DNA of 64,000 nucleotides, taken from NCBI RefSeq assembly GCF_003026365.1, contig NZ_PYOM01000022.1, positions 1 to 64,000 on the forward strand, in the 5' to 3' direction. The notes under the pieces are model-generated. The model was not told where the DNA came from. It saw only the letters and a program-made list of their open reading frames with translations, and did no database searches. Positions within the stretch are counted from its first letter, which is position 1; every line of letters begins with the position of its first letter. The position numbers and the translations under genes were made by a program. This DNA comes from Photobacterium angustum. GTDB lineage: Bacteria; Pseudomonadota; Gammaproteobacteria; Enterobacterales; Vibrionaceae. Of this stretch, positions 43,724-52,401 are shown piece after piece.

Positions 43724-43891
43724 TCGCTGTGGGATTAATTCTTTTTTTAATCGTAAAAATAGTAATTAAAAATAAATTATCATTTAATATCAGTAGGTTA
43801 TATTTGCGGTTGATGGTTTAATAAAGAGTCTTTATTTTTCATAATCTATATATGTGTTGTTCATTATTACTAATCTAGTAATATCTATCTT
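43724..43891. promoter_or_regulatory. csrB copy 3 promoter region
   Basis: 168 AT-rich bases with TAGTAATAT near 43876-43884 as a possible -10. No coding potential. Confidence 0.4.
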
Positions 43892-44362
43892 GTCGAAAGG
43901 GAACGGCATTAGGAAATGGAACAGCTAAGGATTAGCTACCTCAGGATGAGGATAGATAGTGGGGCTATCTAACAAGGATTGTGCAGGGAAAACTACAGGA
44001 TGTAGTGAGGTAAATAGGATATTTACTGGTCTGGATGACATGGAACACTTCAGGATGAAGTTTAGGGATAGTGCTCTAGGATGGAGTGAGTGGAACACTC
44101 TAGGATTGAGTAGGGAATAATCTTCATTGATGAAGTCAGGAACAGCTTTAGGATGAAGTAAAGGACACCTCCAGGACGGAAGAGAGAGTCAATATTGGAA
44201 TATTGATGGGTCAAGGAACTACCGAAGAGCAACTCTAGGATAGAGTTTGGAGCTACACTGGGGATTTAAGTATATCAAGGATTGATAGCAGGGAGCACCA
44301 TAGTAGCGGGAATGCTGCATGTAAAGCCATAGGGCGCAACGAAAGTTGCGCCCGTTCTTTTT
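43892..44362 (+). ncRNA. csrB3: CsrB-family regulatory RNA, copy 3 (long, diverged)
   Basis: About 471 nt from GTCGAAAGGG to terminator GGGCGCAAC-GAAA-GTTGCGCCC (44332-44353) and T-tail. It keeps the same plan: CTCAGGATGAG, CTACAGGATGTAG, CTTCAGGATGAAG, CTCTAGGATAGAG hairpins, AAAGGACACCTCCAGGA in the middle and AGCAGGGAGCAC...GTAGCGGGAATGCTGC at the 3' end. The sequence is otherwise well diverged from copies 1 and 2 and has about 85 extra bases carrying further GGA hairpins. Corresponds in role to additional Csr RNAs such as CsrC/CsrD of vibrios. Confidence 0.93.
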
Positions 44363-44377
44363 ATAGTGATATAAAAA

Positions 44378-44692
44378 CTAATACTCTTCACCCTCAGGAA
44401 GACGATGAGGGGGAATATAAAAATGGCTTGCTCTAAGTCGCTTCATTTCTAAATAACCTTGATAGGCATCATGCCCGTCGGCAGAAAACTCAAAGACAAA
44501 GATAGTACGCCACCCCCATTCTCCACGATGATCTTTTATTTTTTGTTTTCCTCTCGCAAAGCTCAGTAATTGCAGCCCCATATTTTTACAGCGTTGCTCT
44601 ATAAAATATTGTGCTAACTCTGTTTGTCGTCTTTGCTGCCAAAATAAAAAACCGATGATCGCGATAAGTAGTATTCCGAATAAATTGTCCAA
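44378..44692 (-). CDS. DUF3301 family membrane protein
   Basis: This 104-residue protein has one N-terminal membrane helix (LFGILLIAIIGFLFWQQRR), then a cytoplasmic domain with QRCKNMGLQLLS, WGWRTIFVFEFSADG and YQGYLEMKR, the DUF3301 pattern. Function unknown. It follows the DUF3549 gene after 18 bp, a pairing usual in Vibrionaceae, and converges on csrB copy 3. Confidence 0.82.
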   Translation of the reverse strand: MDNLFGILLIAIIGFLFWQQRRQTELAQYFIEQRCKNMGLQLLSFARGKQKIKDHRGEWGWRTIFVFEFSADGHDAYQGYLEMKRLRASHFYIPPHRLPEGEEY

Positions 44693-44710
44693 ACTTTTAT
44701 TCCTATTCTC

Positions 44711-45757
44711 TTATTGCCCACGAGCATGTTGCTGTAATTTCTCAATCGCGGCGACTAAAGCAGGTTCAGCTTGACCATGTAATACTTGAAGCATGGTGCC
44801 GCGTAATACAGGAAGCATGACTAAATCTGCAAATAATTGATTGAACAGTGCTTGATCGTTTGTTTCAGCAAGGCGTAATAAAAATTTTGCAGCGTTGTCT
44901 GTTGCTAATAGCCCTGACCAGCATCGACCTGCAATAGCGATTAACACTTCGCGGTGACACAATTCAGGTTGGGCTAAAATGCTTTCAAGAGCAGGGGTTA
45001 ATATTTTGCTATCACTGCCAGATATTGCACGGATCAACGCTGAAACTAAAAATAGATCCGGATCTTGGCTATTGATTTCAGCACTTAAATGTTCACTGAT
45101 ACGAGTACTTAAAGGATCAGGTAATGTACAGTGCTCTAAGCAGCCAAGTAGGGCATAAAGTGGCGTCATAGGAAGGTTTGCAATTGCTTTACGAATAAAG
45201 GTAGCATTATTTTCTTGCTTCATTCGCGCACAAATATCGGCAATACCTTGTAAACCAACACCTTGCCACTGTTGCCAATCTAATTTACCGGATAAATATT
45301 GCTGAGCATGTTCGTAATATTGGCTTGCTGGTAAATCCAATTGATGACGGATCTGGGCGTGAAAAATAGCCATCTTGTCATCAGTTGGTTTAAACGTATA
45401 AGGATTAGCAGCTAGTTTTTCTTGCTCTTCTTCAGTCGGCTCGCTATTAAGCGTTGCGCCCATCGCTTCAATTACATACTTAATGAAATCACCAACAGCC
45501 GCCTGTTTTAGTAAACCACGCTCGTCGAGTGGTAATCGAAGAAACCAGATCCACGGTGCATGTTGCGGTTGCCAAAAAGAAATAGCTAAATGCGCATGTT
45601 GCTGTAATGGCCATGGATAAGGCTGGCGATTATCTTCGACTGCTTTAAATTGTGAAACATCAATTTCATTCACACGGCGGCCGAGATCAAAAATGTTGTA
45701 TTGGCAGCCTGCATTATCAAGTAATTGGGTCAGGGTATGAAATTTATCCATGGTCAT
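44711..45757 (-). CDS. DUF3549 family protein
   Basis: A 348-residue soluble protein. LTQLLDNAGCQYNIFDLGRRVNEI at the N-terminus and WIWFLRLPLDERGLLKQAAVGDFI are DUF3549 signatures; the C-terminal half is a helical repeat-like region. No activity is known. ATG codons at 45757 and 45751 are both possible. Likely co-transcribed with the DUF3301 gene. Confidence 0.82.
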   Translation of the reverse strand: MTMDKFHTLTQLLDNAGCQYNIFDLGRRVNEIDVSQFKAVEDNRQPYPWPLQQHAHLAISFWQPQHAPWIWFLRLPLDERGLLKQAAVGDFIKYVIEAMGATLNSEPTEEEQEKLAANPYTFKPTDDKMAIFHAQIRHQLDLPASQYYEHAQQYLSGKLDWQQWQGVGLQGIADICARMKQENNATFIRKAIANLPMTPLYALLGCLEHCTLPDPLSTRISEHLSAEINSQDPDLFLVSALIRAISGSDSKILTPALESILAQPELCHREVLIAIAGRCWSGLLATDNAAKFLLRLAETNDQALFNQLFADLVMLPVLRGTMLQVLHGQAEPALVAAIEKLQQHARGQ

Positions 45758-45937
45758 ATTTGTGCTCCTAAGTCAGGAAGTCAGTATAACTTTTGCGGTG
45801 AGCCAAGCATACCTATTAACCAAAGGATTTATATTGGGTAGGCTAAAGGTATCAGAATCTTGATACTAAGACGCTCGAATCACTTGGGTCATCTCGTTTC
45901 AAGTGCTATTCTGCGCGGCTTACTATCAGGGGGAAAG

Positions 45938-46258
45938 ATGGATAAATATCATCATAGTCAACGTTTACTTGAAGAATTAGAGTTGGTACTACGTCAACAT
46001 TCTCATTGGCAATTAACGCCTCCTGATGAGCAGCTACTTACAAGCACAGAACCATTTGCAATTGATACATTAGATTGTCACCAATGGTTACAATGGATTT
46101 TTATTCCCAAATTCGGACAACTGATTGATTTACAATTACCGTTGCCAACACAGTTTGAGATTAGTCCTTATATTGAAGAAGCAATGAAAGAAAAAGTAGG
46201 TGTAAACGATATTTTATCGGTCACACGTCAGCTAGATTTACTATTTAAACAACACTGA
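45938..46258 (+). CDS. yqcC: YqcC (DUF446) protein
   Basis: ATG at 45938 with AGGGGGAAAG just upstream gives 106 residues; a longer frame upstream lacks a ribosome site. LLEELELVLRQHSHW, DTLDCHQWLQWIFIPK and the VTRQLDLLFKQH end match YqcC, a small helical protein of unknown role that precedes truC in enterics and vibrios. The truC start follows within about 10 bp. Confidence 0.9.
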   Translation: MDKYHHSQRLLEELELVLRQHSHWQLTPPDEQLLTSTEPFAIDTLDCHQWLQWIFIPKFGQLIDLQLPLPTQFEISPYIEEAMKEKVGVNDILSVTRQLDLLFKQH

Positions 46259-46267
46259 GTGAATGTA

Positions 46268-47005
46268 ATGGAACTTGAAATTTTATATCGCGATGACTAT
46301 TTAATTGCGGTTAACAAGCCTGCCGGTATGTTGGTTCACCGTTCATGGCTAGATAGTCATGAGACTGTTTTTGTGATGCAAACATTGCGAGATCAAATTG
46401 GCCAGCATGTCTTCCCATTACATCGTTTAGATCGCCCAACATCGGGTGTTTTGTTGTTTGGATTATCCAGTGAGATTGCATCACAAATGATGCCACTTTT
46501 TGCTGGACGCGATATGCACAAAACGTATCATGCTGTGGTTCGTGGTTGGATAAAAGAAGCGGCAGTGCTCGATTATCCGTTGAAGGTTGAGCTTGATAAG
46601 ATCGCTGATAAAAATGCATCAGAAGAGAAAGAAGCACAACCTGCTGTAACGGCTTACGAGCCCTTAGCGACGGTTGAAACAGATATTGCAGTAGGACGTT
46701 ACTCAACCAGTCGTTACTGTTTAGTTGAAATGAAACCAGAAACTGGGCGGAAGCATCAGCTACGTCGACATATGCACCATTTAAGTCATCATATTATTGG
46801 TGATGTAAATCATGGTGATGGACGCCATAACCGCATGTTCCGTGAACATTATGATTGTCACCGTTTAATGCTGCATGCCTCAAGATTACAATTTGATCAC
46901 CCGATCACAGGTGAAGCAATTGATATTCGTGCAGATATTGATGAGACGTGGCGTAACGTCATGACTGCGTTTAATTGGTCCCCCAATCTATTAGTACGAG
47001 ACTAA
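46268..47005 (+). CDS. truC: tRNA pseudouridine-65 synthase
   Basis: The enzyme converts U65 of tRNA-Ile and tRNA-Asp to pseudouridine. The ATG at 46268 (MELEILYRDDYLIAVNKPAG) matches the E. coli start; GTG at 46259 directly after yqcC is the alternative. The catalytic Asp is in HRLDRPTSGVLLFGLS (RluA-type motif II), and GRKHQLRRHM is the later family motif. 245 residues. yqcC-truC-yqcA is conserved gene order. Confidence 0.94.
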   Translation: MELEILYRDDYLIAVNKPAGMLVHRSWLDSHETVFVMQTLRDQIGQHVFPLHRLDRPTSGVLLFGLSSEIASQMMPLFAGRDMHKTYHAVVRGWIKEAAVLDYPLKVELDKIADKNASEEKEAQPAVTAYEPLATVETDIAVGRYSTSRYCLVEMKPETGRKHQLRRHMHHLSHHIIGDVNHGDGRHNRMFREHYDCHRLMLHASRLQFDHPITGEAIDIRADIDETWRNVMTAFNWSPNLLVRD

Positions 47006-47053
47006 TTGAAGTTTAATTATATCTGATCATAGTGCTTGATTTTTAAGCTTATC

Positions 47054-47086
47054 ATTGCCACATTGGTGATAGTTAATAGTGGCAAT
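47054..47086 (+). promoter_or_regulatory. Stem-loop abutting the yqcA ribosome site
   Basis: An 8-bp stem ATTGCCAC/GTGGCAAT (47054-47061 with 47079-47086) ends exactly before the GGAGG of yqcA. It might influence translation; no known element. Confidence 0.35.
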
Positions 47087-47096
47087 GGAGGGCATT

Positions 47097-47543
47097 ATGG
47101 CTCGATTAGGTATTTTTATCGGATCTGTTTATGGTGGTGCGGAAGATCTGGCAGAAGCATTAGCAAAGAGTGCGACGTCGATTGATACGCAGGTCTATTT
47201 TGACCCTACGCTAGATGATTTTCTTGATTACAAAGATGATAATGTACTCATCATTTCATCGACAACTGGACAGGGTGAGATCCCTGAAAACTTGTTGCCA
47301 CTTTATGTCGCACTGCAAGATCAATTTCCTCGCTTACCTCAACAGCAATTTGGTGTGATAGCGTTAGGGGATTCAAGCTATGGTGAAGATCGCTTTTGTG
47401 GCGCTGGGCGTCAATTTGATGCGTTATTAGTGGAGTTAGGCGCTAAACCTGTACAAGATCGCCTTGATATTGATGCGGGTGTCCATTTTGAGCCGTTAGA
47501 TGTAGCCCAAGGTTGGTTTAAAACCTTTATTGCACAGATATAA
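47097..47543 (+). CDS. yqcA: Flavodoxin-like protein YqcA
   Basis: ATG at 47097 with GGAGG five bases upstream gives 148 residues (MARLGIFIGSVYGGAEDLAE). FMN-binding features: phosphate loop IGSVYGGAED, STTGQGEIPENL and LGDSSYGEDRFCGAGRQFD. It belongs to the MioC/YqcA short flavodoxins, which carry electrons; the partner is unknown. Terminator follows. Confidence 0.9.
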   Translation: MARLGIFIGSVYGGAEDLAEALAKSATSIDTQVYFDPTLDDFLDYKDDNVLIISSTTGQGEIPENLLPLYVALQDQFPRLPQQQFGVIALGDSSYGEDRFCGAGRQFDALLVELGAKPVQDRLDIDAGVHFEPLDVAQGWFKTFIAQI

Positions 47544-47548
47544 CAGAG

Positions 47549-47582
47549 AAAGCCTGCAATAATTGCAGGCTTTGTTATTTTT
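47549..47582 (+). terminator. Terminator of yqcA
   Basis: An 11-bp stem AAAGCCTGCAA/TTGCAGGCTTT (47549-47559 with 47563-47573), 3-base loop, then a T-rich tail. It may also stop the converging glnD transcript. Confidence 0.88.
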
Positions 47583-47600
47583 ATCCTAATACGTTATCGA

Positions 47601-50222
47601 TTATGCGTGTTGATTGATTGTGCGTATTAGCGACGCTTCCAATACTTCTTGCTGCTCAACGCTAAGATTACAACCTTGATCATTAACCAGAATAAAGAAG
47701 TCCTCAGCGCGCTCACCAATCGTGGTGATTTTCGCTGCTTGCAAGCTAATATTGTGCTCGGCAAACACGGCTCCCACTTTGGCTAATAATCCTGGCATGT
47801 CTAACGCAACTAATTCCATCATCGTTTTCTTGCCCGTTTTGGTCGGCAGAAAACTGACTTTAGTTTTTACATTGAAGTGTAATAGCTTACGTGGTGCTCG
47901 ACGGATTTTTCGTTCAGATTTCATCACTGTTAACGCTTTTGTTAATGTGCGTCGAATAGTGGTATGACGGTTTTCATTGATTGCTTTACCGTTAGGATCT
48001 AACACCATAAAGGTATCAAGTGTGTAACCATCTTTACTATTCATTATTTGAGCATCATGGACACTTAAGTTCTTCTTATCTAGCTCTGAAACGACGATAG
48101 CAAAAAGCTTAGCTTTATCTTTGCTATACACGAACACCTCAGTGCCGCCACGGGTTGCTTTTTTACTGAGTAAGATTAGCGGTTTGTCATGATCGTGCGT
48201 GAGCAAGGCTTCAGCATGCCACGCCAGTTGTTTGTGGGTATGGCGAAGAAAGTAATCAGCTTTAAAGCGTTGCCATAACACTTCAATTTCACGTGGTTGA
48301 AAACCTTTACTACGTAACATGGCAGAAGCTAATTGTTGATTGTGACGAATACGGTCACGCACATCCGGTGTGTTTTCTAAACCGCGACGTAAGGCTTTTT
48401 GGGTTGAGTAGTAAAGCTCGGAGAGGAGAGTACGCTTCCAACTATTCCATAAGTCTTGGTTCGTTGCACAGATATCAGCAACGGTTAAGCAGACTAAATA
48501 GTCCAGACGTTCTTCATCTCGCACTTCTTTAGCAAATTCGGTGACCACTTCGGGATCGTAAATATCTCGACGTTGTGCGGTTACTGACATGAGGAGGTGT
48601 TTTTTAACTAACCATGAAACAATATTTGCTTCTGGTCGTGATAGCCCATGTTGGATACAAAATTCATAGGCATCGACAGCACCGAGTTCAGAGTGATCGC
48701 CTTTTCGACCTTTGGCGATATCGTGAAAAATAGCCGCCAGAATTAATAACTCTTTCTTTACAATGCGGGGATAGATCTCACAGCAAATCGGGTGACGTTG
48801 TTGATTTTCTGGGTCGCTAAATTTATTCAGGTTTTTGATCACACGAATACTGTGCTCATCGACGGTATAAACGTGGAATAAATCAAATTGCATTTGGCCA
48901 ACAATGTGGCTCCATTGCGGTAGATAAGCGGACAACACGCCGTGACGATGCATTAAGCGAAAGGCTTTTTGCAAGGCGTTTGGTTGTCGGACCAACTCCA
49001 TGAATTTTTCACGGGCAGTTGGGATTTCAATTAGAAAGAGATTCAGTCGCCGACGGGCGGTGCGTAACTGGCGCAGTGTGGGTGCTGCAATACCTTCAAT
49101 CTCAGAGTTTTTTGCGACATGAAGGAACATGTCTAAAATAGTTTCAGGGCGTGCTTGGAATAGCGCTGGCTTGGTGGCTTCAATTAAATGCCCCCGAATT
49201 TGAAAGTCTTCATCAAGTACGGTGGGCTCGGTATCTTTTTGTTGGGTAATAATTGCTTGTTCAAATAGCTGTAGTAGCATTTTATTGAGTTCAGCTACTC
49301 GACGAAGCGTGCGGTAGAACTCTTTCATCATCATTTCGACATGACGATTCCCTTCACCTTGATAACCTAAGTTGTTAGCCACTGATGCCTGATGATCAAA
49401 AGTAAGGCGATTATCATAACGACGAAGTTCGATATGTAATGCAAAGCGAATTCGCCACAGCTCATTTTGACATTCAACCAATTCACGATACTCAGCATCA
49501 GTTAAAAAACCATGGCGACTCATTTCAAATAAGCTGGTGGCGCCAAAGTGTCGGCGTGCAACCCAACTTAAGGTATGAATATCTCGCAGTCCGCCAGGGC
49601 TTGATTTTATATCAGGTTCTAAATTGTAGGTGGTATCATGATAACGAGCGTGGCGTTTTTTTTGTTCTTCTAACTTGGCTTTATAAAACGTATGACTTGG
49701 CCAGAATGCGCCATCATTAATGGATTCAATAAGATGGTTATAGGTGCCTTTATTGCCACATAAATAACGGGCTTCGGTTAAGTTTGTTGCAACGGTTAGG
49801 TCATCTTTGCCAACATCAACGCATTCAGCAACAGTACGAACACTTTGTCCCACTTCTAATCGTAGATCCCACAGCAGTGTAATAAACTCACTGACTTTTG
49901 CGCCAACCTCATCGCTAATAGGTTGTTCACTTAAGATTAAAATATCGACATCCGAAAGGGGATGAAGTTCACCACGCCCATAACCACCGACGGCAACAAA
50001 AGCTAAATCTGATTGCTGTGAAAATCCGTAAAAATGCCATAAACGTTGTAGTAGTTGATCTATATAGTTACTGCGAGCGGTAACTAGATCGGCAATAGGG
50101 ACATGCTGAAAAAAACTTTCTTTTTGTTGTTCTGCAAAAGTGGTTAATGCATTACGTAAATTATCGAGCGTGATGTCTTGATCAAGGTAACTATCAAGTT
50201 GAAGAGAGAGGGTATCCGTCAT
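47601..50222 (-). CDS. glnD: PII uridylyltransferase / uridylyl-removing enzyme
   Basis: This 873-residue bifunctional nitrogen sensor uridylylates PII when glutamine is low and removes UMP when it is high. The nucleotidyltransferase site is GGYGRGELHPLSDVDILIL (about residues 79-97), the HD hydrolase motif is IFHDIAKGRKGDHSELG near residue 500, and two ACT domains follow (GGTEVFVYSKDKAKLFAIVV and MELVALDMPGLLAKVGAVF). Start ATG at 50222; the ribosome site is weak. It is separated from map by a terminator. Confidence 0.96.
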   Translation of the reverse strand: MTDTLSLQLDSYLDQDITLDNLRNALTTFAEQQKESFFQHVPIADLVTARSNYIDQLLQRLWHFYGFSQQSDLAFVAVGGYGRGELHPLSDVDILILSEQPISDEVGAKVSEFITLLWDLRLEVGQSVRTVAECVDVGKDDLTVATNLTEARYLCGNKGTYNHLIESINDGAFWPSHTFYKAKLEEQKKRHARYHDTTYNLEPDIKSSPGGLRDIHTLSWVARRHFGATSLFEMSRHGFLTDAEYRELVECQNELWRIRFALHIELRRYDNRLTFDHQASVANNLGYQGEGNRHVEMMMKEFYRTLRRVAELNKMLLQLFEQAIITQQKDTEPTVLDEDFQIRGHLIEATKPALFQARPETILDMFLHVAKNSEIEGIAAPTLRQLRTARRRLNLFLIEIPTAREKFMELVRQPNALQKAFRLMHRHGVLSAYLPQWSHIVGQMQFDLFHVYTVDEHSIRVIKNLNKFSDPENQQRHPICCEIYPRIVKKELLILAAIFHDIAKGRKGDHSELGAVDAYEFCIQHGLSRPEANIVSWLVKKHLLMSVTAQRRDIYDPEVVTEFAKEVRDEERLDYLVCLTVADICATNQDLWNSWKRTLLSELYYSTQKALRRGLENTPDVRDRIRHNQQLASAMLRSKGFQPREIEVLWQRFKADYFLRHTHKQLAWHAEALLTHDHDKPLILLSKKATRGGTEVFVYSKDKAKLFAIVVSELDKKNLSVHDAQIMNSKDGYTLDTFMVLDPNGKAINENRHTTIRRTLTKALTVMKSERKIRRAPRKLLHFNVKTKVSFLPTKTGKKTMMELVALDMPGLLAKVGAVFAEHNISLQAAKITTIGERAEDFFILVNDQGCNLSVEQQEVLEASLIRTINQHA

Positions 50223-50294
50223 GGCAGTCCGTGCTATTGCTAAATCTTATCTTTACTATAACGACTACCAGTGAGGAACAACATGTATAGGGAG

Positions 50295-50323
50295 AAAAAA
50301 ACCGACACAGAAGGTCGGTTTTT
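50295..50323 (-). terminator. Terminator of map
   Basis: Stem AAAAACCGAC/GTCGGTTTTT with a 7-base loop; A-run left gives the minus-strand T-tract. Confidence 0.88.
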
Positions 50324-50349
50324 ATGATCTTGTTAACGAAGTCGGTATG

Positions 50350-51189
50350 TTATGCGTTATGCATAAGGCGTGGAAGTGTTTCTTCTGTACGAAGTGTTAA
50401 AATTTCACAACCATCTTTTGTCACTAGTAGGGTATGTTCCCACTGTGCTGATTTCTTACCATCGACTGTGTAAACCGTCCAACCATCTTGATCATCAGAT
50501 TCACAACCGAATTTACCGGCGTTGATCATTGGCTCGATAGTGAAACACATGCCTTCTTTTAGTACGGTACGATCGTTGTTTTTGTAGTGAACGACTTGTG
50601 GTTCTTCGTGGAACTCATTTCCGATACCGTGACCACAGTAATCTTTAACAATAGAGAAACGGCTATTACCAGATTTGATAAACTTCTGAATAGCGGTACC
50701 AATATCACCTACACGCGCACCTGGTTTTACTTTTTTAATGGCTAAGTAAAGGCTTTCTTGCGCCACTCGACATAGACGCTTGTCTTCAAGCGATACTTCA
50801 CCCACTTCAAACATTTTTGATGTGTCGCCATGGTAACCATCTTTAATAACGGTTACGTCGATATTAATAATATCACCATCTTTTAGCACTGCAGGCTTTA
50901 TGTATTTACCATTTGCTTCTGGTACTTCTTCATCAGCTTGTGCTGGAATACCATGACATACTACATGGTTAATTGAAGTACATACTGATTTTGGAAAACC
51001 ATGGTAATTCAGTGGTGCTGGAATAGCTTGCTGATCTTTAGTGATGTAGTCATGACAAATACGGTCAAGCTCTTCGGTAGTTACACCAGCTTTAACGTGG
51101 GGTTCGATCATTTCTAGCACTTCAGCAGCCAAACGGCCCGCAACGCGCATTTTTTCAATTTCTTCAGCCGTTTTGATCTTAATGCTCAT
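50350..51189 (-). CDS. map: Methionine aminopeptidase type I
   Basis: The enzyme removes N-terminal methionine from nascent proteins. This 279-residue type I protein has the metal ligands in INIDVTVIKDGYHGDTSKMF, the His of GHGIGNEFHEEPQV, and the Glu residues of FTIEPMINAG and QWEHTLLVTKDG. The C-terminus extends about 15 residues beyond E. coli Map. It is divergent from rpsB, the usual arrangement. Confidence 0.96.
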   Translation of the reverse strand: MSIKIKTAEEIEKMRVAGRLAAEVLEMIEPHVKAGVTTEELDRICHDYITKDQQAIPAPLNYHGFPKSVCTSINHVVCHGIPAQADEEVPEANGKYIKPAVLKDGDIINIDVTVIKDGYHGDTSKMFEVGEVSLEDKRLCRVAQESLYLAIKKVKPGARVGDIGTAIQKFIKSGNSRFSIVKDYCGHGIGNEFHEEPQVVHYKNNDRTVLKEGMCFTIEPMINAGKFGCESDDQDGWTVYTVDGKKSAQWEHTLLVTKDGCEILTLRTEETLPRLMHNA

Positions 51190-51304
51190 ATAATCGTCTC
51201 TATTTGTATGTTTCGCTATAGCACTATATTACCAGTCGCTTAGGGCTAATGGAAAGATAAGATTCATTCTCATAACCAGATTTGACTAGATTTAGTGCCT
51301 AAAT

Positions 51305-51555
51305 ATGTGGTATAAAGCGCGCCGTGAACGGTGATTTTGTTTCTTTCGATAACATATATTTTTGTGTAAGCACTAATATTAGGTACGAAGGTGCGACTTG
51401 ATTGAGTCACACATACTTATTTTATTATTCACACATATCGACACATCTGCCGGGGTGCTCGGTTACCTAATAAGGTAACAATAGCTTTAATAGTTATTAT
51501 CGGGTCGGTTTTAAGATGGGATATGTGGACGCCTAACCCCATAGAGGATTATTCA
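51305..51555 (+). promoter_or_regulatory. rpsB promoter and leader (probable S2 autoregulatory RNA)
   Basis: A TATAAA with GC-rich discriminator (51311-51323) is a plausible promoter. A leader of about 230 nt follows, with conserved-looking blocks CTGCCGGGGTGCTCGG and TTTTAAGATGGGATATGTGG and a small hairpin GGTTACC...GGTAACA. In E. coli S2 represses rpsB-tsf through its long leader; that this leader does the same is inferred. Confidence 0.5.
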
Positions 51556-52284
51556 ATGGCAACTGTATCAATGCGCGACATGCTTCAGGCTGGTGTACAC
51601 TTTGGTCACCAAACTCGTTACTGGAACCCAAAAATGAAGCCATTCATTTTCGGCGCTCGTAACCGTGTACACATCATCAACCTAGAAAAAACTGTACCAA
51701 TGTTCAATGCAGCACTAGCTGAAATTGAAAAAATTGCAGCTCGTAAGGGTAAAGTTCTTTTCGTTGGTACTAAGCGCGCAGCTAGCGAATCAATCAAAGA
51801 AGCAGCAATCAGCTGTGACCAGTACTACGTAAACAACCGTTGGTTGGGTGGTATGTTGACTAACTGGAAAACTGTTCGTCAATCAATCAAGCGTCTTAAA
51901 GATCTTGAAGCTCAATCTACTGATGGTACTTTCGACAAGCTAACCAAAAAAGAAGCGCTAATGCGTACTCGTGAAATGGAAAAGCTTGAGAAATCACTAG
52001 GTGGTATTAAGAACATGGGCGGCCTACCAGACGCAATGTTCGTAATCGGCGCTGACTGTGAGCACATCGCAATCAAAGAAGCTAACAACCTAGGTATCCC
52101 AGTATTTGCTGTTGTTGATACTAACTCTGATCCAGACGGCGTTGACTTCGTTATCCCAGGTAACGATGACGCAATCCGTGCGATCCAGCTTTACACTGGT
52201 GCTGTAGCTCAAACTGTTAAAGAAGCTCGTAACCAAGATATCGCTGTTCAAGCTGAAGAAGACGGTTTCGTAGCTGAAGCTTAA
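51556..52284 (+). CDS. rpsB: 30S ribosomal protein S2
   Basis: ATG at 51556 (GAGGA upstream) gives 242 residues starting [20 protein letters not shown], the usual S2 start; the frame continues upstream through the leader. [31 protein letters not shown] and [25 protein letters not shown] are conserved S2 blocks. Strong codon bias fits high expression. First gene of rpsB-tsf. Confidence 0.97.
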   Translation: MATVSMRDMLQAGVHFGHQTRYWNPKMKPFIFGARNRVHIINLEKTVPMFNAALAEIEKIAARKGKVLFVGTKRAASESIKEAAISCDQYYVNNRWLGGMLTNWKTVRQSIKRLKDLEAQSTDGTFDKLTKKEALMRTREMEKLEKSLGGIKNMGGLPDAMFVIGADCEHIAIKEANNLGIPVFAVVDTNSDPDGVDFVIPGNDDAIRAIQLYTGAVAQTVKEARNQDIAVQAEEDGFVAEA

Positions 52285-52343
52285 TAAGTACTCGTTACTT
52301 ACCGAGCCTCTTAAGTTACCTTGTGTAAACTAAGAATGGTTAC

Positions 52344-52370
52344 CAGGGGCCGATAGGGCCCCTGATTTTT
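52344..52370 (+). terminator. Attenuating terminator between rpsB and tsf
   Basis: An 8-bp stem CAGGGGCC/GGGCCCTG-type (52344-52351 with 52357-52364) followed by ATTTTT. Partial termination here would lower tsf relative to rpsB. Confidence 0.8.
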
Positions 52371-52401
52371 ACTCGAAGAATTAAATCTGAGGATTATGAC
52401 A

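Noticed and set aside
43508..43738. 76-codon frame across the csrB2 terminator and pyrimidine tract
   Set aside because: It starts inside the RNA and its LYLSLSLF-type product simply translates the 10-bp repeat.
42455..44362. AGGA-rich short repeats resembling a CRISPR or satellite array
   Set aside because: Repeats are irregularly spaced, sit in complementary hairpin arms that differ each time, and end in terminators. The CsrB family explains all of it.
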